Shown here: piece by piece, positions 1 through 6,560 of the stretch
Layout of the letters: every line of letters starts with the position of its first letter
How positions within the stretch are numbered: position 1 is the stretch's first letter
Assembly (NCBI GenBank): GCA_964236535.1
Contig: CAXSEF010000118.1
Location: 1 to 8,873 of the forward strand
Source: CAXSEF01 sp964236535
GTDB lineage: Bacteria > Pseudomonadota > Alphaproteobacteria > Acetobacterales > Acetobacteraceae
Length of the DNA: 8,873 nt
Direction: 5' to 3'
Program-made: the position numbers and the translations under genes
Notes under the pieces: generated by a model
What the model was told of the DNA's origin: nothing
Databases searched by the model: none
What the model saw: the letters and a program-made list of their open reading frames with translations, nothing else

Positions 1-13
1 GCGGATCCAGAGG

Positions 14-33
14 GCCAGGCCTGCGGCCTTGGC
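14..33. terminator. GC-rich hairpin, possible end of an off-window gene
   Basis: Bases 14-21 (GCCAGGCC) pair with 25-33 (GGCCTTGGC), with one bulged T and a 3-nt loop, giving an 8-bp stem. It is followed by a short, weak T run (gtttc). It could end transcription of a gene lying left of the window. There is no convincing U tract and no gene is visible on the left, so this is only a tentative call. Confidence 0.25.
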
Positions 34-90
34 TGTTTCAAGGCGGAGTTCACGCGGCGACGCGGCAGGTGCGGTGGGACGAATGTGGAA

Positions 91-117
91 CACGATAATC
101 CACCGTGTCTTATCGTG
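91..117. promoter_or_regulatory. 8-bp perfect inverted repeat, candidate operator upstream of the ssu genes
   Basis: CACGATAA at 91-98 and TTATCGTG at 110-117 are exact reverse complements separated by 11 nt, so the half-sites are 19 bp apart centre to centre. The A/T-rich inner half-sites stand out in this GC-rich DNA. The dyad ends 9 bp before the -35 box of the putative promoter at 127-153, so its centre is about 55 bp upstream of the expected transcription start. That is a usual place for an activator such as a LysR-type regulator (Cbl, CysB and SsuR control sulfonate genes in other proteobacteria). The identity of the binding protein is inference. The site could equally serve a divergent gene to the left. 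Confidence 0.45.
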
Positions 118-126
118 CGTTGGGTG

Positions 127-153
127 TTGACACTGCCGGTCTGCGTGTAAAAT
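127..153 (+). promoter_or_regulatory. sigma70-like promoter of the ssu cluster
   Basis: A perfect -35 box TTGACA (127-132) is followed after 15 bp by TAAAAT (148-153), which matches the -10 consensus at five of six positions. The 15-bp spacer is shorter than the ideal 17; reading the -10 one base later gives 16 bp but a poorer box. Transcription would begin near 160, leaving a leader of about 70 nt before the permease start at 230. It is the only clear consensus promoter in the window. It suggests that the permease gene is the first gene of its transcript. Confidence 0.5.
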
Positions 154-229
154 AGATGTCAGGGTGACGGTCGAATGGTCCGGCAGCCCCGGCGTGGCAC
201 TCGGCTGCGCCTAGTTCGGAGTTCTGTCG

Positions 230-1081
230 ATGTCGGACGTCCTGCTCGCCTCCCCGCTTCGCTTTGTTGCCGCGCACGGTGCGCGGCGACGGGAGATGAC
301 GATGCGTGCCGTTCAGCTTGGCGGAAGTGCGTCGCGGCGGTTGGCCTCGCCCCTGCTGCTGGTCACTGCGTGGCAGCTCGGCAGCTCGCTGGGGCTGATC
401 CCCGCGCGCATCCTGGCTTCGCCGGCGGCAATCCTGGCGAGCTTCTGGACGCTGGCCGCGGACGGCACGCTGCTCGGCAACACGCTGGTGTCACTGGCGC
501 GGGTGGCGACGGGCCTGACGATCGCGGTGGTGGTGGGCGTGGCGGCGGCGCTGGTTGCCGGGCTGTCGCGCCTGGGCGAGGACGCGGTGGACGCGCCGAT
601 GCAGATGGCGCGCACCCTGCCCCATCTCGCTTTGGTGCCGATGTTCATCCTGTGGTTCGGCATCGGCGAGACGCCGAAGGTGGCGCTGGTGGCGCTCGGC
701 GCCGTGTTCCCGATCTACCTGAATCTGTTCTCGGCGATCCGCGGGGTCGACCCGAAGCTGGTCGAGAGCGCACGCATTCTCGGCCTGTCGCGGGTGGAGA
801 TGGTCCGCGAGGTGATCCTGCCCGGCGCACTGCCCGGCTTCCTGGTCGGGCTGCGCTACGCGGTGGGCATCGGCTGGCTCAGCCTCGTGGTCGGCGAGCA
901 AATCAACGCGAGCTCCGGTCTCGGCTTCATGATGATGGACGCACGCGACTTCCTGCGCACCGACATCATCATGGTCGGGCTGCTGGTCTATGCGCTGCTC
1001 GGGCTGGGTGCGGACCTTGGGGTGCGTTGGCTCGAGCGGGTGCTGCTGGTCTGGCAGCCGAACCTGCTGGCTGCCCGCTGA
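230..1081 (+). CDS. ssuC: aliphatic sulfonate ABC transporter permease, SsuC-like
   Basis: Inner-membrane permease of a binding-protein-dependent ABC importer. It should form the channel for alkanesulfonates together with the SsuB-like ATPase encoded at 2512. The translation aligns along its length with what I recall of E. coli SsuC (263 aa): shared stretches include PHLALVPMFILWFGI (residues 131-145), FPIYLN (160-165) and YALLG (254-258). The EAA cytoplasmic loop that docks on the ATPase is at about 177-201 (VESARILGLS...ILPGALP). About six hydrophobic segments fit the family. Start choice is open. ATG 230 has GGAG at 218-221 with 8-nt spacing and gives 283 aa. ATG 302 has GGGAG at 291-295 with 6-nt spacing and gives 259 aa, closer to the family length. 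ssuD follows after 67 bp. Specificity for sulfonates, rather than taurine or nitrate, rests mainly on the neighbouring ssuD. Confidence 0.88.
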   Translation: MSDVLLASPLRFVAAHGARRREMTMRAVQLGGSASRRLASPLLLVTAWQLGSSLGLIPARILASPAAILASFWTLAADGTLLGNTLVSLARVATGLTIAVVVGVAAALVAGLSRLGEDAVDAPMQMARTLPHLALVPMFILWFGIGETPKVALVALGAVFPIYLNLFSAIRGVDPKLVESARILGLSRVEMVREVILPGALPGFLVGLRYAVGIGWLSLVVGEQINASSGLGFMMMDARDFLRTDIIMVGLLVYALLGLGADLGVRWLERVLLVWQPNLLAAR

Positions 1082-1148
1082 GGAACCTGCTGCCCGGCAC
1101 GCTGCCGCCACAGCCCGATGTCTGTCGGCCCACTCGGAGTTCGCGCCC

Positions 1149-2366
1149 ATGAACGTCGCTGTCCCGCTCGGCCAGCCGCCGCTCGACTTCCTCTGGTTCC
1201 TGCCGACCAGCGGCGACGGGACCTATCTGGGCTCCCAGCACCTCGCGCGGCCGGCCACCAACAGCTACCTGCGCGAGCTGGCGCAGGCGGTGGACCGGCT
1301 CGGGTACTTCGGGGTGCTGCTGCCGACCGGTCCGGGCTGCGAGGATGCCTGGGGAGTGGCGACGTCGGTGGTCAGCCACACCGAACAGCTCCGCTACCTG
1401 ATCGCGCTACGGCCGGGGGCGGTGCTGCCGGCCGAGGCGGCACGGCAAGCGGCGACGTTCGACCGGTTGAGCGACGGGCGGCTGCTGCTCAATGTGGTGG
1501 CCGGCGGCAACCCAACCGACCTCGCAGCGGACGGCATCTTCCTGGGCCATGACGAGCGCTACGCGCATGCGGCGGAGTTCCTGACCGTCTGGCGGCGGAT
1601 GATGTCGGGCGAGACCGTCGATTTCGAGGGTCGGTTCCTGCGCAACAAGGGCGCGCGGCTGTTCTTCCCGCCGGTGCAGTCGCCCCATCCGCCGCTGTGG
1701 TTTGGCGGCTCGTCGGACCCGGCGATGGACCTCGCCGCCGAGCAGATCGACACCTACCTGACCTGGGGCGAGCCGCCGACCGCGGTGGGCGAGAAGGTCG
1801 CGGCAATGCGGGCCAAGGCGCATGCGCGTGGCCGCACGTTGCACTACGGCATCCGGCTGCATTTCATCGTGCGCGAGACCGACGACGAGGCCTGGACGGC
1901 GGCGCGCAAGCTGATCAGCCGGTTGTCGCCGGAGGTGATCGAGGCGGCGCAGGGCAAGCTGCGGCGCGAGACGGATTCGGTGGGGCAGCGTCGGATGCTG
2001 GAGCTGCAGGACCGGGCGAAGCAGGCTGGTGGCGACGGGCTGGAAGTCAGCCCGAACCTGTGGGCCGGGGTGGGTCTGGTGCGCGGCGGCGCGGGCACGG
2101 CACTGGTCGGGTCGCCGGAGACCGTGGCGGCGCGGATCGCGGAGTACCGCGCCTTCGGGATCGACGCGGTGATTGGCTCCGGCTACCCGCATCTGGAGGA
2201 AGCGTACCGGGTGGCGGAGCTGCTGTTCCCGCTGCTGGGCATGTCAACCACCTCCCCGGACCCGATGCTGCGTGCGCGGCGGCCGATGTTCACCGGCGGC
2301 GGGTCAACCTCGCTCGCGGCGATGACCGCGGCGGAGCTGATGGGCGGGACCGTGAAGGCGTTCTGA
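1149..2366 (+). CDS. ssuD: FMNH2-dependent alkanesulfonate monooxygenase SsuD
   Basis: Cytoplasmic two-component flavin monooxygenase of the bacterial luciferase-like (LLM) family. It uses FMNH2 and O2 to convert an alkanesulfonate to aldehyde plus sulfite, providing sulfur when sulfate is scarce. The 405-aa product follows E. coli SsuD (381 aa) closely from FLWFLPTSGDG at residue 14 to SGYPHLEEAYR near 344-354. The residues studied in SsuD are retained: Cys64 (E. coli Cys54, in CEDAW), His238 (His228, in GIRLHFIVRET), Arg312 (Arg297, in LVRGGAGTALVG) and Tyr346 (Tyr331). A tail of roughly 40 residues after the TIM barrel is family-variable. ATG 1149 is chosen because GGAG lies at 1136-1139 with 9-nt spacing and homology begins shortly after it; the frame stays open upstream to 990 but there overlaps the permease gene. 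The required FMN reductase (SsuE) is not in the window. Confidence 0.95.
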   Translation: MNVAVPLGQPPLDFLWFLPTSGDGTYLGSQHLARPATNSYLRELAQAVDRLGYFGVLLPTGPGCEDAWGVATSVVSHTEQLRYLIALRPGAVLPAEAARQAATFDRLSDGRLLLNVVAGGNPTDLAADGIFLGHDERYAHAAEFLTVWRRMMSGETVDFEGRFLRNKGARLFFPPVQSPHPPLWFGGSSDPAMDLAAEQIDTYLTWGEPPTAVGEKVAAMRAKAHARGRTLHYGIRLHFIVRETDDEAWTAARKLISRLSPEVIEAAQGKLRRETDSVGQRRMLELQDRAKQAGGDGLEVSPNLWAGVGLVRGGAGTALVGSPETVAARIAEYRAFGIDAVIGSGYPHLEEAYRVAELLFPLLGMSTTSPDPMLRARRPMFTGGGSTSLAAMTAAELMGGTVKAF

Positions 2367-2370
2367 AGCG

Positions 2371-2492
2371 GCAAGCCCAGAGGCTCTGCCTCTAACGCAG
2401 CCATTGACTAGCCTTTGAAACACTTACACTTAAAAAAATGGTTTCCAAAGGCCTCGGGCCTTTGGCGGGTCTGGGCAGAGCCCAGCCTTGGC
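2371..2492. repeat. palindromic intergenic repeat element, copy 1 (between ssuD and ssuB)
   Basis: The outer arms GCAAGCCCAGAGGCTCTGCC (2371-2390) and GGCAGAGCCCAGCCTTGGC (2474-2492) are imperfect inverted repeats. The inner arms GCCTTTGAAAC (2411-2421) and GTTTCCAAAGGC (2441-2452) enclose an A-rich loop with a run of seven A's, so the whole element could fold into one long hairpin. Local hairpins are also present: 2379-2384/2388-2393 with loop TCT; a perfect 9-bp stem 2445-2453/2457-2465 with loop TCG; and 2471-2476/2480-2485 with loop AGA. The right end matches copy 2 at 3352-3378. It begins 5 bp after the ssuD stop and ends 20 bp before the ssuB start, so the outer hairpins may also act as an attenuator or 3' end stabiliser. 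Confidence 0.75.
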
Positions 2493-2511
2493 TTCCTTAC
2501 GGAGTCCCGCA

Positions 2512-3216
2512 GTGTCCGCAGTTAAAGTCCGATCCCTGACCCGGCGCTTCGGCGGGTCGCCGGTGCTCGACGGGCTCGATCTCGACATCGCGCCGGGCGA
2601 GTTCGTGGCGCTGCTAGGCCGCTCCGGGTCCGGCAAGACCACGCTGCTGCGCACGCTGGCCGCGCTCGACCCGGTGAGCGAGGGCAAGGTGAGCACGCCG
2701 GAGCGCCGTGCGGTGGTGTTCCAGGAGGCGCGCCTGCTGCCGTGGCGGCGGGTGTGGCGCAACGTCGCGCTGGGCCTGCGCGGCCCGGACGCGAAGCGGC
2801 GGGCGGTGGCGGCGCTGGGCGAGGTCGAGCTGGGGCACCGCGTGGATGCCTGGCCGCTTACCCTATCGGGCGGCGAGGCGCAGCGGGCGGGGATCGCGCG
2901 GGCGATGGTGCGCGAGCCGGAGTTCCTGTTGCTCGACGAGCCGTTCGCCTCGCTTGACGCGCTGACCCGGCTGCGCATGCAGGCGATGGTCGGGGCGCTG
3001 TGGCAGCGACACCGCTGCGCCGTGCTGCTGGTCACGCACGACGTGGACGAGGCGCTGCTACTGGCGGACCGGGCGCTGGTGCTCGACCATGGGCGGCTTG
3101 CGGTCGAGGTGACGATCGACCTGCCATGGCCGCGCCGGGCGTCCGACCCGGGGATGGGTGCGCTCCGCGAGCGGCTGCTCGGGGCACTGGGCGTGGACCT
3201 GGCGCTGGCGGCATAG
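2512..3216 (+). CDS. ssuB: sulfonate ABC transporter ATP-binding protein, SsuB-like
   Basis: Cytoplasmic ATPase of an ABC importer, expected to power the SsuC-like permease. All nucleotide-binding motifs are intact (234-aa numbering): Walker A GRSGSGKTT (36-44), Q-loop VVFQEARLLPW (Gln71), signature LSGGEAQR (118-125), Walker B FLLLDEPF (138-145) with catalytic Glu143, D-loop SLDA, and the H-loop His176 in VTHDVDEA. The motif QEARLLPW and the short size fit the SsuB/TauB/NrtD class; E. coli SsuB has 255 aa. Start: GTG 2512 is preferred because GGAG lies at 2501-2504 with 7-nt spacing. An in-frame TTG at 2488 would add eight residues but lies inside the preceding repeat element. The gene is separated from ssuD by 145 bp holding that element and is followed at its stop codon by a second copy. 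Substrate assignment depends on the neighbours. Confidence 0.88.
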   Translation: MSAVKVRSLTRRFGGSPVLDGLDLDIAPGEFVALLGRSGSGKTTLLRTLAALDPVSEGKVSTPERRAVVFQEARLLPWRRVWRNVALGLRGPDAKRRAVAALGEVELGHRVDAWPLTLSGGEAQRAGIARAMVREPEFLLLDEPFASLDALTRLRMQAMVGALWQRHRCAVLLVTHDVDEALLLADRALVLDHGRLAVEVTIDLPWPRRASDPGMGALRERLLGALGVDLALAA

Positions 3217-3378
3217 CAAGGCCGGGGCTCTGCCGCACATCCTGGAAGCTGGGACCCATCAAGACCTGGCGCGCGGGACTCGACCGATTTGCGGCACAGA
3301 AGCGTCGAGTGTGCCCCCAAACACAAGGGATCAAAGGGGCGCCGGCCCTTTGCGGGTCCGGGCAGAGCCCGGCCTTGC
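3216..3378. repeat. palindromic intergenic repeat element, copy 2 (after ssuB)
   Basis: The left arm GCAAGGCCGGGGCTCTGCC (3216-3234) starts on the last base of the ssuB stop codon. It is the inverse of the right arm GGCAGAGCCCGGCCTTGC (3361-3378), apart from one extra G. Inside are a 7-bp inverted repeat ACTCGAC/GTCGAGT (3278-3284/3304-3310), a stem AAAGGG/CCCTTT (3333-3338/3346-3351) and a stem CCGGGC/GCCCGG (3358-3363/3367-3372) with loop AGA. The last 26 bases differ from copy 1 at only two positions, which pair with each other, so the stem is kept. The middle is unlike copy 1, which suggests either different subtypes or decay. Together with the 49 bp that follow, it fills the space up to the TPR gene. 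Confidence 0.75.
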
Positions 3379-3427
3379 CTGCTCCCTCCACCTTCCCGTG
3401 CACCGGCGCCCTCGCTAGGCTTCGTCC

Positions 3428-5473
3428 ATGCCCGTCCTTCCCCTCTCCTCCTGCTCCTTTTCCCCGTCGTGGCGCGTGCCCCGGCTCCTGGCGTCGGCCG
3501 CAGCGGCCGCGCTGCTGCTGAGCATGCCGTCGCGGGCTGCGCCGCAGCCGCAGGCCGGGGGACGCTTGGGGTCGATCGAGGCGCCGGACCAGCCGGACGC
3601 GGCCGCCCCGGACGCTCCGGGTGCCGCCGATCCGGGTGCCGACCACGGCGGGACGGCGGACCGGGGCGACGGGGACCAGGTCGGGGAGGATGATGCGTCG
3701 CCGCGGCGCCCCGGAGCGTTCGGCGCCTACCTGGGCGGGCAGTTCGCGCTGTCGACGGACAATGCGGCCGATGCGGCGGACCTGCTGCTGCGGGCGTTGC
3801 GCGCCGATCCCGAGAACCAGACGCTGCAGCAGCAGACCTTCCTGTCATGCCTGCTGGCGGGGCGGGAGGAGGCGGTGCCGTTGGCGTTCCAGCTACCGGG
3901 TAGTTCCGCGGCGCTGCTGCTGCTGGGCGATACCAAGGCCGCGGCGGGGGACTGGGGCGCCGCGCAGCAGTTCTATGCCGCGCTGCCGCTGCAGCCGCTG
4001 ACCGACGTGATCCGACCGCTGTTGGTCGCCTGGGCGCAGCAGGGCGCGGGCGACACCGATGCGGCGTTGGCCACCCTGGCACCGCTGATGCGCGGCGCGC
4101 ACGTCCAGGGCATCTACGCTCTGCATGCGGCAATAATCGCCGACCAGGCGGGGCGCGACCGCGAGGCGGCACGTCTGTTCGAGGACGCCCAGAACGGCTT
4201 CTCCGGAGCGAACCTGCGGCTCGGGCAGATTATGGCGAGCTTCGAGGCGCGGCATGGCCAGGAGGAGGAGGCGCACGCCACCATCGCCGCCATGGTGCAG
4301 CAGGGCCCGGACCTCGCGATCGCCGAGCCGGCGATGCTGGAGGCGGTGGCGCGGCCGGTGATCTCGACGCCGGCCGAGGGGATCGCCGAGGCGTACCTGG
4401 CGATGGCGGCGACGCTGCGCCAGCAGAACGCGGACGGCTTTGCAGAGGTGCTGCTGCGGCTGGCAATCTCGCTGCGCCCGGATTTCACCGCGGCCAAGCT
4501 GCTGATGAGCGACATCCTGCTGGCCGCCCACCAGGGCGACGAGGGCCTAGCGATGCTGCGCGGGGTGGCCAAGGACGACCCGCTGCGTGCGGTGGTGGCG
4601 CTGCGCATCGCGCAGTTCGAGGGTGCGCTTGACGAGAACGAGGTCGCCGAGCGCACCCTGCAAGGACTGGCGGCGCAGTATCCGCGGCAGCCGGAGCCGC
4701 TGGAGCAGCTTGGCGCGCTCTACATGCGGCAGAAGCGCTTTGCCGATGCGGTGGCCGCCTATGACGGGGCGGTGTCGCGGCTCGCCCACCCGGACGATCC
4801 GCAGGCCGCGGACTGGACGCTGTTCTTCGATCGCGGCGTGGCGCTGGACCGAGCGCATGAGTGGTTGCGGGCCGAGGCGGACCTGAAGCGGGCGCTGCAG
4901 ATGGCACCGGGCCAGGCGGTGGTGATGAACTACCTGGGCTATTCCTGGGCCGACCAGAACCGCAACCTCGACCAGGCGCGCGACCTGCTGCAGAAGGCGG
5001 TGCTGACCAAGCCGGATGACGGCGAGATCATCGACAGTCTGGGCTGGGTGATGCTGCGCCAGGGCGATGTGGCCGGGGCGGTGCGGCGGCTGGAGCGGGC
5101 GAGCGAGCTGCAGCCGGACGACGCGACGATCAACGCGCATCTGGGGGATGCCTACTGGGCAGCCGGCCGCAAGCGCGAGGCGGCCGACCAGTGGCGCCGC
5201 GCGCTAGTGTTCAAGCCGGAGCCGGAGGACATCGGCGCGATCCAGGCCAAGCTGAAGCAGGCAGACGCGCAGTCCGACGCACCGACGCGCGCGGTGCAGC
5301 CGGGGGTCGCGGATGCGGGGCCGACCGCGGCGGTGCCGGGCGCGACGGCACCGGCCGCCGACGGGGTCGGCCGTGGGGCCGCGGGCGTGGCGCCGCCGGC
5401 GCCGGGGCCCGCACCGGCCGGGGCCGGTGCCGCGGTGCCGGGGGTGGTGGCGCCGCAGGGCGACGGGCGCTGA
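3428..5473 (+). CDS. exported tetratricopeptide-repeat protein, conserved neighbour of ispE
   Basis: The 681-aa product begins with a probable Sec signal: a longish n-region with Arg16 and Arg19, an Ala/Leu core at about 20-33, and a likely cleavage site near residue 38 (PSRAA/PQ). An acidic, Pro/Ala-rich linker runs to about 95. Degenerate TPR-like helical pairs then fill about 98-600. The best-formed units are LEQLGALYMRQKRFADAVAAY (425-445), NYLGYSWADQNRNLDQARDLL (501-521), DSLGWVMLRQGDVAGAVRRL (536-555) and HLGDAYWAAGRKREAADQWRR (571-591). The LGYS...DSLGW pattern is typical of large alphaproteobacterial TPR proteins whose genes sit beside ispE. The last 65 residues are Ala/Pro/Gly low-complexity sequence. 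TPRs bind proteins, so a scaffold role in the periplasm or at the outer membrane is likely; the actual partner is unknown. No good ribosome binding site precedes ATG 3428 (only a weak AGG). Confidence 0.85.
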   Translation: MPVLPLSSCSFSPSWRVPRLLASAAAAALLLSMPSRAAPQPQAGGRLGSIEAPDQPDAAAPDAPGAADPGADHGGTADRGDGDQVGEDDASPRRPGAFGAYLGGQFALSTDNAADAADLLLRALRADPENQTLQQQTFLSCLLAGREEAVPLAFQLPGSSAALLLLGDTKAAAGDWGAAQQFYAALPLQPLTDVIRPLLVAWAQQGAGDTDAALATLAPLMRGAHVQGIYALHAAIIADQAGRDREAARLFEDAQNGFSGANLRLGQIMASFEARHGQEEEAHATIAAMVQQGPDLAIAEPAMLEAVARPVISTPAEGIAEAYLAMAATLRQQNADGFAEVLLRLAISLRPDFTAAKLLMSDILLAAHQGDEGLAMLRGVAKDDPLRAVVALRIAQFEGALDENEVAERTLQGLAAQYPRQPEPLEQLGALYMRQKRFADAVAAYDGAVSRLAHPDDPQAADWTLFFDRGVALDRAHEWLRAEADLKRALQMAPGQAVVMNYLGYSWADQNRNLDQARDLLQKAVLTKPDDGEIIDSLGWVMLRQGDVAGAVRRLERASELQPDDATINAHLGDAYWAAGRKREAADQWRRALVFKPEPEDIGAIQAKLKQADAQSDAPTRAVQPGVADAGPTAAVPGATAPAADGVGRGAAGVAPPAPGPAPAGAGAAVPGVVAPQGDGR

Positions 5474-5504
5474 GCCCGCCGGGGCAGTCTGAAGGCACAA
5501 CGGA

Positions 5505-6401
5505 ATGATGCGGGGGCCGGACCCGCCGGCCAGGGTCGACACCGAGTTCGCGCCGGCAAAAGTCAACCTCTATCTACACGTCACGGGACGGCGCGCCGAC
5601 GGCTACCACCTGCTGGACAGCCTGGTGGTGTTCGCAGGTGTGGGCGACCGGCTGCGGGCCGCGCCGTCGCCGGCGGGACCGGCGGCCGGCCTGGTGCTGC
5701 GGGTCGAGGGGCCGTTCGCCTCGGAGCTCGGCAAGGACAACCTGGTGGTGCGGGCGGCACGGGCGCTGGCGGCGCAGGCCGGGTGCGCCGCGCAGGCGAG
5801 GCTGGTGCTGGACAAGCGCCTGCCGGTGGCGTCGGGGATCGGCGGTGGATCGGCGGACGCTGCGGCGGCGCTGCGGCTGTTGTCGCGTCAGTGGGGGTTG
5901 TCGCTGCCGGGCCTGGCAGCGCTGGCGCTGACCCTCGGTGCAGACGTGCCGGCCTGCCTGGGCGCGCGGCCGGCGCGGATGACGGGGGTGGGCGAGACCC
6001 TGTCGCCGGTGCCGCCGCTACCGCCGCTCGGGCTGCTGCTGGTCAACCCGGGAGTCGGTGTCTCGACTCAGGCGGTGTTCCGGGCGCGGGCGGCGCAGGG
6101 CGGCCCGCAGTCCGGGATGGCGGCGCCGGCGCCGGCGTGGACGGACGCGCGGGCGCTGGCAGCGTGGCTCGGCACGGTCGGCAACGACCTGGAGGCGGCT
6201 GCGCTGTCACTCTGCCCGGCGATCGGTGCGGTGCTGGCCATGATGCGCGCGCGGCCGGGCTGCCTGCTGGCGCGAATGAGCGGCTCGGGGGCGACCTGCT
6301 TCGCGCTGTTCGAGTGGCCCGAGATGGCTGCTGCGGCCGCAGTGGACGTGCGGCCTTCCTGGTGGGCCTGGGGCGGGGGGCTTGCCTCGGAGCCGGTTTG
6401 A
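5505..6401 (+). CDS. ispE: 4-diphosphocytidyl-2-C-methyl-D-erythritol kinase
   Basis: Cytoplasmic GHMP-superfamily kinase that phosphorylates CDP-ME at the 2-hydroxyl with ATP, the fourth step of the MEP pathway to IPP/DMAPP (precursors of quinones, undecaprenol and hopanoids). The length of 298 aa is normal. Motif 1 PAKVNLYLHVTGRRADGYH (17-35) holds catalytic Lys19 and the substrate-binding His35. The Gly-rich ATP loop LPVASGIGGGSADAA is at 106-120. The catalytic Asp147 is in LGADVPAC. C-terminal motif 3 is MSGSGATCFALF. GAAGG at 5491-5495 lies 9 nt before ATG 5505; a second ATG follows immediately. The gene starts 31 bp after the TPR gene stop, so the two are probably co-transcribed. Being a single-copy essential gene in most MEP-pathway bacteria, it marks this stretch as core chromosome. 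Confidence 0.95.
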   Translation: MMRGPDPPARVDTEFAPAKVNLYLHVTGRRADGYHLLDSLVVFAGVGDRLRAAPSPAGPAAGLVLRVEGPFASELGKDNLVVRAARALAAQAGCAAQARLVLDKRLPVASGIGGGSADAAAALRLLSRQWGLSLPGLAALALTLGADVPACLGARPARMTGVGETLSPVPPLPPLGLLLVNPGVGVSTQAVFRARAAQGGPQSGMAAPAPAWTDARALAAWLGTVGNDLEAAALSLCPAIGAVLAMMRARPGCLLARMSGSGATCFALFEWPEMAAAAAVDVRPSWWAWGGGLASEPV

Positions 6402-6422
6402 CAATCCTACTCTGCCGGGCTT

Positions 6423-6446
6423 CCGCCGGTGCCACCAGGCCGGCGG
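6423..6446. terminator. hairpin 21 bp after ispE, weak terminator candidate
   Basis: CCGCCGG (6423-6429) pairs exactly with CCGGCGG (6440-6446) across a 10-nt loop. There is no downstream T run. A second, smaller stem GGGTCC/GGACCC (6485-6490/6505-6510) follows in the same 159-bp intergenic space. Such stems arise by chance in DNA this rich in G+C, so termination here is only possible. Confidence 0.25.
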
Positions 6447-6560
6447 CGGCTCCGGTGTTCGCACTCCGCCCGGTCTGGCAACGTGGGTCCTGCAGCAGGC
6501 TCCGGGACCCCGGCGACAAGGCATTGGGATGGGCGGCGACGCGCCTTGGGGAAGTGCGGC

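Noticed and set aside
1..36. Possible third copy of the palindromic repeat at the left edge (ends in GCCTTGGCT like copy 1)
   Set aside because: Only about ten bases match; the GGCAGAG core and the AGA-loop stem are missing, so kinship is not supported.
990..1148. Upstream extension of the ssuD frame overlapping ssuC
   Set aside because: The extra 53 residues (Cys/Trp/Arg-rich) do not resemble SsuD and overlap the permease gene out of frame; a ribosome binding site and SsuD homology fix the start at 1149.
3032..3646. Minus-strand frame reading through repeat copy 2 (with CAANRSS, LCPDP segments)
   Set aside because: It is the translation of the intergenic repeat and of the antisense of neighbouring genes. 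Similar peptides would turn up wherever the repeat occurs and could be misannotated as proteins.
2430..4172. 580-codon open frame on the minus strand across ssuB, the repeat and the TPR gene
   Set aside because: It runs antisense through two well-supported genes, its translation is Arg/Pro/Ser/Ala-rich without domain features, and stop codons are rare by chance in such GC-rich DNA.
6398..6425. TTGACA at the ispE stop codon as a promoter for the 215-aa protein gene
   Set aside because: The DNA 15-19 bp downstream is GC-rich with no -10-like sequence.
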